This document shows positions 58,267 through 64,000 of a stretch of 64,000 nt of DNA, one piece after another (positions within the stretch are counted from its first letter, which is position 1; each line of letters starts with the position of its first letter). The stretch spans positions 89,194,371-89,258,370 of the forward strand of contig CM050449.1 in NCBI GenBank assembly GCA_027563935.2. The letters are read 5' to 3'. The notes under the pieces were generated by a model that saw only the letters and a list, made by a program, of their open reading frames with translations, had not been told where the DNA came from and made no database searches. Source of the DNA: Costus lasius (lineage: Eukaryota; Streptophyta; Magnoliopsida; Zingiberales; Costaceae). Position numbers and translations under genes: made by a program.

Positions 58267-59058
58267 GGAAGAAATGGCCTAAACTGGGTATCCAGCTTAC
58301 TTTTCTAAGCTAGGTACTTTCCTTGTCATTCGATTTATAAAATATCAATAATAAATTTCGATGCAAATTTCCCTATTTCTTTCCCGTTAGCCACCCTATT
58401 ACCTGCTCATGTAACTCGGCCGTTCAATCTACTTTATTGATCGATATATATCTCGATGTAAATTTCTTTATTTTTCCATGTTAGCCACCTGTTACCCATC
58501 ATTGATACACAGGAAATAATTTAATTTAAATCTATCAACGATAATTTAACTTATTAATATAATTTTTATGTCTAATAATGAAACTTATCATATGTATCAA
58601 TAATAATTTAATATTAACAAAAATTTAAAATATGTGTATCAACGAAAAATTTCTGTGTATCAACAAAAATTTAAATTATATGTATCAACAAAACATTTCT
58701 CTGTGTATCAATGAATTTTATGTATATCAATGATAATTTCTTTGTGTATCAACGAATTTTATGTGTATCAAGGATAATTTCTCTGTGTATCAAGGAATTT
58801 TGTGTGTATCAACGATAATTTCTCTGTATCAACGAAAAATTTCTATATGTATCAACAAAACTTTTTTACATGTATCAACAAAAAATTTTTATGTCTAAGG
58901 CTAAATTCCTATGTATCAATGATGGGTAATGAGAGGCTAATGAAGAGAAACGAAGAAATTAATATTGAGATCTATATCTATCAATAAAGTAGATCCAATG
59001 GCGATTTGATACACAGCTTAATAAAACTAAGCTGGCCCAGCTTAGGCCATTTCTTCCT
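58267..59058. mobile_element. Long-inverted-repeat element (792 bp) with minisatellite core
   Basis: Outer arms 'ggaagaaatggcctaaactg' (58268) and 'cagcttaggccatttcttcc' (59039) are inverted. Pairing goes on inward: 58430-58513, with 'ctactttattgatcgatata' and 'ttacccatcattgatacac', matches 58912-58995 in reverse. The left arm also contains its own partial direct duplication (58360-58420 against 58455-58512). Target duplications are unclear. There is no transposase. It is a MITE or foldback-type non-autonomous DNA element. Confidence 0.7.
58515..58905. repeat. Minisatellite, about 20-25-bp units 'tgtgtatcaacgataatttctc'-like
   Basis: Around fifteen variants of 'gtatcaa' followed by aac/gat and 'aatttct' or 'gaatttt' occur in a row between the arms of the inverted-repeat element. 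Two sub-types alternate near 58700-58810 (…gataatttct… and …gaatttt…), suggesting a dimeric unit there. The 61-codon ORF at 58802-58987 is only a repeat translation. Confidence 0.8.
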
Positions 59059-60507
59059 TTATTATCATGACTTATATGTTTTTTTCTTTTTATTGTACAT
59101 TATACTTAGGGTGATATTCTTGCTATGTTAAGATTATAAAAACTACTATAATTTTATATACTAATATTAAGTTATAGTTAGACATATTATTCACACCCTC
59201 CTATGAAGTTCTTAGTTAGTATTAGGACATATTTTTAGTATCAAATTTAACTATTTCTAATGTAATGACAACTATGAATTGCACATGTGAAACTAGATTA
59301 AACGTTTTCACTTCATTATGATGGCACTAAATATAACTTTCAGAACTGTCATACACATTTTTTATTCAATCTCAATGTTAATAATTTTGAAAGATTGTTT
59401 AAAATATGAATGTTATGCCTATCTCTTCTATTGTATGTTAGTCCAAAGAGGATATTAGAGAATAAATTTAAATAAAAAATATTAATGTAAGTATTAGTTT
59501 TAACTTCTAATGACTTAAATTTTTATATGCTTTAGTGCTGATTATATTTGGTGTAAGCTTGAAGAGAGATATATGGTTAACTATTAATTATAGTTGTTGT
59601 CATGCCACTAAATACTTTAATGGATATTGTTCTAATATGTTAAATTTGTTTATAGAATTCATGATTGTGCATCTTGGGACTGACCAAATAATTTTATTTT
59701 AATACCAACGTTAAGAAATTACTGAGGACCAAAGAAATTTGAGTGCCAAAATCATAATGATAAAATAAAGTTAAATATTTGATAGGGTTAGTTATGTAGA
59801 GCAACTCTATCAAATGAAGGAGATGACATGTTCATTTGGTGGCAATGCCAAGAAGTTCTAAGGGGATGTTCTTCAATGTTAGTATTTTCTCCTGCTTTAA
59901 ATTTTTTAGTCCAGTTGTTCTAATTGGTACTCATGGACAAAAATAAAACTATAAATTATTATACATATGATAATGAACATGGTTACATCATTAAAGCTAT
60001 ATAATTTGTGTTAATTTCTTATATGATGACATTTTTTATATATAGTAGTTAGTCCTAGTTAGGTTTATATTATGTATCGTATTTAATTCTTGCATGCTTC
60101 GTTATGACAATGTGCATAAGAAGCTAAATCCATATAACCCTACATTATCACTAGTTATACACTTTGAGTATAAATTACATTCCGTAGTGAAACCTTATAC
60201 TTTTTTTTAACCCTTATACTTTTAATTGATAAAATACTTGAAAATTAATTTAACTTGTTATTTATTTTTAAAAATAAATTTTATTTTGATAGCTTGTTTT
60301 TAGGCCTCGTACCCTAATTGTTATTGTTATTATTTTGCATTTGCACATAGAGTTGACTCAAGTTTCATTTATGTACTTAAATTAACTATTGACCCTTTGG
60401 AAAATATTTTGGAGCTATGTAAATCTCATATGGATGCTTTCTCTTAGTGTTCAATCTTTAAGGTTGAAATGTTGATCTATTATAATTTTTATTATTTATC
60501 TAGCTAC
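59059..60507. other. AT-rich interval, probably decayed gypsy interior
   Basis: No readable protein. It precedes a recognisable integrase end and polypurine tract at 60508-60624, so part of it is likely the decayed pol of the same element, but this could not be shown directly. Confidence 0.3.
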
Positions 60508-60579
60508 GCGATAGAAGAAGCTATGTGGGAATTGGAGGAGGAAATGAGGAAGGAATACCTATATCTTTTCACTAACTAA
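60508..60579 (+). pseudogene. Chromovirus integrase C-terminus (chromodomain end)
   Basis: The frame reads 'AIEEAMWELEEEMRKEYLYL' then FTN and stop at 60577-60579, closely resembling the end of gypsy chromovirus integrases, where a chromodomain finishes with 'EEATWE.E.EMR..YP.LF'. Upstream coding sequence is unreadable. A polypurine tract and LTR start follow within 50 bp, as expected. Confidence 0.7.
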
Positions 60580-60603
60580 GGTATAAAATTTAGAGAACTA
60601 AAT

Positions 60604-60624
60604 TTCTCTTAAGGTGGGGGTGAG
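60604..60624 (+). other. Polypurine tract
   Basis: 'ctcttaaggtgggggtgag' lies immediately before TGTAATATC, the usual junction between gypsy chromovirus interior and 3' LTR. Confidence 0.7.
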
Positions 60625-62090
60625 TGTAATATCTAAGTTTTAATTAATCTATTGTGAAGAATTACATATACTCCTAATTCTCTTTCATCTTGTGTTAGCA
60701 TTAAATTATATCATATAATTTGTAGAAGATGATGCACAAAATATAAGTTTGACAAACAAAGATGAGTATTTTGAAAATATAGGGACTAAAATATAAATGT
60801 GATAATTTAGTAGATATATTTTGAATAAGAATATGTTATTATCTAATGGAAAATAAAAAAATAAAGAAATAAAAGAAATATTTAAATAAAAATGTTATAG
60901 CCGCTTAACACCTTGTGCTCATTGAGAGTAAGAATTAACCTAGAAGTCACACGTCATGCTAAGGAGTATTGATGAAAAAACTGAAGTAAAAGAGGAAAAT
61001 GATAGTTTTCACTAACAACTTCCATTTGTCTTGGGAAAAAGTAAAATTGGTGTGGTTAATTGGAGAAGAAGTTTGACGGGCCCAAATTTTATCATAAAAC
61101 AAGTTTTACCCTATGACCTATATCTGTGTATTAAAAAATAGGATAGCTTGATAAAAAAAAAAGTTATGTTTATGATTTAGGGGCCTAGCTAAGATTCTAA
61201 TTAAATGAAATCAAAATGAACTTTTGATTTTTTTTTTATCATAATATTGTAAAAAAAACTTTTAAGAAAGTAATTATGAGGTGTGGTGATTTATGCAAAT
61301 ATGACCTCTTGAGGGTTTTTTTCTAGTAACTTTGTGGACCCAAATTGTTTTTAAGTGTGAATTATATTGGTAAAAGAGAACATAAACAGATTTTAGCATC
61401 CTGCATTATATATTGTTAACCATAATTAGGGTGTCAAATAGATAGCAACATTTAGCACATGATTTTTTAAATACTCGGTTGACCTTCATTGTATTTTTCT
61501 TGTAACTTTTGATGCATGATTTGGTTTTGAACAAAATTTATTTTGAATAAAAGTGGACTTAAAATATATTTCCAATGAATCATATATTGCATATATTTGG
61601 AATTAATTGTGGTCCCAAAAAATTAGCATCACTCAACTTAATGTAGTATAATTCTAGAATTGAGTAGTCCAACCTTTTGTCACTTGATCTATTATAATTT
61701 ATTGAGTACTCTATCAAGTTGCATCAAATTAGATTTATTGGAAATTATATTCAATTATGCTTCCAATGATTTCTATTTTATATGGATACCTATAGTATTT
61801 CCCTTAGGTTCATTTGAATGAAGTGACTAATCATGTTTGTCATGTTTTGTCTTTGGCATTGAGACTCTTAAAGTATAATTTGTCATGATCCTCGTGCCAG
61901 ACTCTATGTTCATGATGATGATCAATTAAACAGTAACCTCCTATACATTTAGGATTATTACTTGATTTATTGGCACTACAATTGTAATTGTCATTTGCAA
62001 ATGTTCTTATACTTTTGATACTTTGGCCTTTGGCCCATACAACTTCTAGTAGAAAAATTATTTGATCACATTTATAAAAATTATGGTTAT
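60625..62090 (+). mobile_element. 3' LTR of the chromovirus remnant, right edge undefined
   Basis: Starts TGTAATATCTAAG after the polypurine tract. AT-rich, no coding. Its right end was not found; similarity to nothing else in the window helps to fix it. The minus-strand ORF at 61840-62148 falls in this area and shows no domain. Confidence 0.45.
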
Positions 62091-63560
62091 GGATGTGGAA
62101 GTAAGTACTATATAGAGCAAAGTATCGTATTAAAATAACAAAGGTCACTTCTTGAATCCATAGGTCCCTACTAATGTCACCACAAGTGCATAGTTAATCT
62201 AAGTAATAAAATAATATTGTTCCCCTGAGGATCTAGTATTAAGTGCCAATTAATTAATAATTTTTATAATCTAGGCTAATCAAATCAAATGAATTAAATC
62301 TATGGAAAGCAGTAAATCAATACAAATTACTACCAATGGAGATAAGTTTTGGAAGTAAGGGTTCACGATAATGAATTCTATTAATTATCAATTCTAGAAC
62401 TTAGATCAATTGTTTAGGTTTGTTAAAGGGAATTTACTTCTAAATTACATATTTTTCTCTCTTAGTAGCCCAATTTGATACTTGATTAAATCACATGTGA
62501 AGTTCACATGTTCAATTCCCTATATCCCAAAAATATACTTACGCTACAAGATTCAACATTACAACTTTCTTAAGCATGAAAAGTATGGCAACAATCAATT
62601 GAAAAATAGGTAAAAGAAATTGGGTAGTTGCCCCATAAGAACTTACTGCCTAAATTTCCTTTTCTATTTTGTCCGTGATTATGATCACTCCCATGATTCC
62701 AATAGCAATCACTACTTGTGACTCTAACTGAATTACTCCATCACTTTCGTTGTTGCTTGAGCATTCAAAGGGATAGATCAAGCACTTTCTTCACTATTCC
62801 TCTTGGAATTTGACTAGGAACAGTCTTTGATCTTCTCCTTGTCAAGTCATTGCTCCTCCAAAGATTTTTGGATGCTTGAAAGAGGGTTCCTCTTAGATCC
62901 TACTACCGCCATATGTTCTATTGTGGAACATCAATGTAGCTTACTTCTTAGCGAAATTGTGGCACAAAAAGGGTTATGGATTAGTTTTGGGAAGTCATGC
63001 CCTCCTCTCTTAGGGTTAGGGAATCCTTATTTATGTCAATGTAATCATGGCCATAGTGGTAATCATGGCATCAACTGTGATTATGTTGGTGCTTGAATAC
63101 TATTTTAAGGGAAATTCGCTATATGTGGAATGGATCATAGGTTAAACTTTGACACTCTAGTTGCTTCAAATTGCATGTGACACTAAATCATGCCTCGTGA
63201 TTTGAACATGGGCTCAACTGTGATTTGGTAGAGGATTCTAAATGATGTGAAATTTGCTGTGTAAGTTTCGCTTAATCTGGAGAAGTTCGCCATCACTCAA
63301 TATATTCCAAAATTCAACAATTTTGGGGGCTTTCCTCTAAAAATTCATAAAAATAGAAAGATATCATATTTTGCATGAAATAATGAAAAAAGGTAAAATA
63401 TAATGCAAAGAGAGAAAAATATGACATAATTTGATATTAAAAGCTCATGAAAATTCTATAAAAAATTGTGTCATCTCCACCTCTAGAATCTCTCCATATT
63501 GTAATGATGGATGTGAAACTAAGTGCTATATAAAACAAAATATCACATTAGAAATAATAA
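62091..63560 (-). mobile_element. Tat/Athila-like LTR (-), flanked by a 70-bp direct repeat
   Basis: The LTR proper is about 62170-63480. On the minus strand it ends 'tatgcacttgtggtgacatt', the shared terminal box in mutated form, and contains LTR-like phrases near 62530 ('cttacgctacaagattcaac', also at 49212-49231 in the anchored LTR). Outside it, 62093-62163 and 63509-63580 are similar to each other ('gtactatatagagcaaagta' against 'gtgctatataaaacaaaata'). Confidence 0.5.
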
Positions 63561-63607
63561 GGGCTACATATTAAATCTATCCTCTAGAATCTCTTAGTTC
63601 ATATTTG

Positions 63608-63632
63608 GGTGGGTGGGTGTGTGTGTGTGTGC
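63608..63632 (+). repeat. Simple repeat (ggtg/gt)n
   Basis: 'gggtgggtgggtgtgtgtgt' and continuing gt units; a microsatellite likely to vary in length. Confidence 0.85.
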
Positions 63633-63639
63633 ATGGTGA

Positions 63640-64000
63640 GCCCTTTTGCGACTTATGTTTCTTAGCTTACTTGATCATACTTGCTTGATTGATAAAACAA
63701 AGTATGACACACTTTGTCCAATCTGGATAACAGGAGGCAAAGTGATTATATTGTAGTAGAGGCTTTGCCACTAATCAAGGGATGCTGGTTGACAATACAC
63801 TTTGTATGATATAGGTAATAGTGATGTGTTACTAGGTACCCATAACTATTTATGATGATATCTTCAATGATCCTTATTGCTAGCATTATATAGAACCTAT
63901 AGGATAATACACCTGGATACTTGATATTTTATAATTGATTGAATTGAGGGTTCATACCAATTGATCTGTGATAAGATTAGGGCTAGGTGCCCGCTCTAGA
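63640..64000 (+). mobile_element. Long-LTR (SIRE-like) family fragment at the window edge
   Basis: 'ggtaatagtgatgtgttact' at 63815-63834 matches 12621-12640 and the reverse complement of 22290. The order of surrounding phrases agrees with the solo LTR at 21162-23041 read on the minus strand. It continues beyond the window. Confidence 0.4.

Noticed and set aside
58802..58987. ORF rich in Asn, Tyr and Lys
   Set aside because: Direct translation of the minisatellite units.
61840..62148. 102-codon minus-strand ORF with several Cys and His
   Set aside because: No ordered zinc-binding pattern, AT-rich LTR context and no neighbour to support it.
62827..63096. 89-codon ORF with Cys-rich end
   Set aside because: Lies antisense in a Tat/Athila-like LTR and shows no domain.

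Overview
The window is nuclear DNA of a flowering plant. It holds one host gene with seven coding exons split by AT-rich introns, in a deep pile of LTR retrotransposons, MITEs and a pararetroviral fragment. No bacterial, organellar, rRNA or CRISPR signature was seen. The gene's GC-rich first exon would fit a monocot, but the species cannot be settled from sequence reading alone.

Layout. 1-2.2 kb: gypsy LTR and leader of the Tat/Athila type. 2.3-5.4 kb: a broken Athila-type ORF1 split by a 2.07-kb solo LTR. 6.5-9.5 kb: two more Tat/Athila-like LTRs. 9.5-12.6 kb: fragments of a long-LTR family and of a copia family, then an LTR preceded by a polypurine tract. 12.6-17.7 kb: a long LTR broken by a hAT-like MITE and by a 3.3-kb Mutator-like element filled with about 16 tandem units. 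19-24.5 kb: a decayed copia element (+) carrying a 1.88-kb solo LTR with a perfect target-site duplication. 24.6-26 kb: a Tat-like LTR. 26-32.6 kb: the same copia family on the minus strand, split by a gag-only chromovirus-like element that carries its own hAT MITE. 33.3-40.3 kb: a nearly complete but inactive copia element with both LTRs. 40.7-41.2 kb: an LTR-like unit. 43.3-47.4 kb: two tandem copies of a GC-rich unit, the first interrupted by a 1.58-kb endogenous caulimovirid fragment. 47.4-49.9 kb: gag, tRNA-Asp-type primer site and LTR of a Tat/Athila element (-). 50.6-56.1 kb: the host gene, a UNE12-type bHLH transcription factor. 57-64 kb: AT-rich DNA with a long-inverted-repeat element holding a minisatellite, a chromodomain-integrase remnant with its polypurine tract and LTR, and more LTR pieces.

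How the parts relate. Only the bHLH gene looks functional. The remaining coding traces carry stops, frameshifts or deletions. Nesting gives a relative order of events: the Athila ORF1 predates its solo LTR; the plus copia predates its solo LTR; the minus copia predates the gag-only element, which predates the hAT MITE. In the GC-rich repeat, copy B lacks the viral segment, so it works as an internal empty site.
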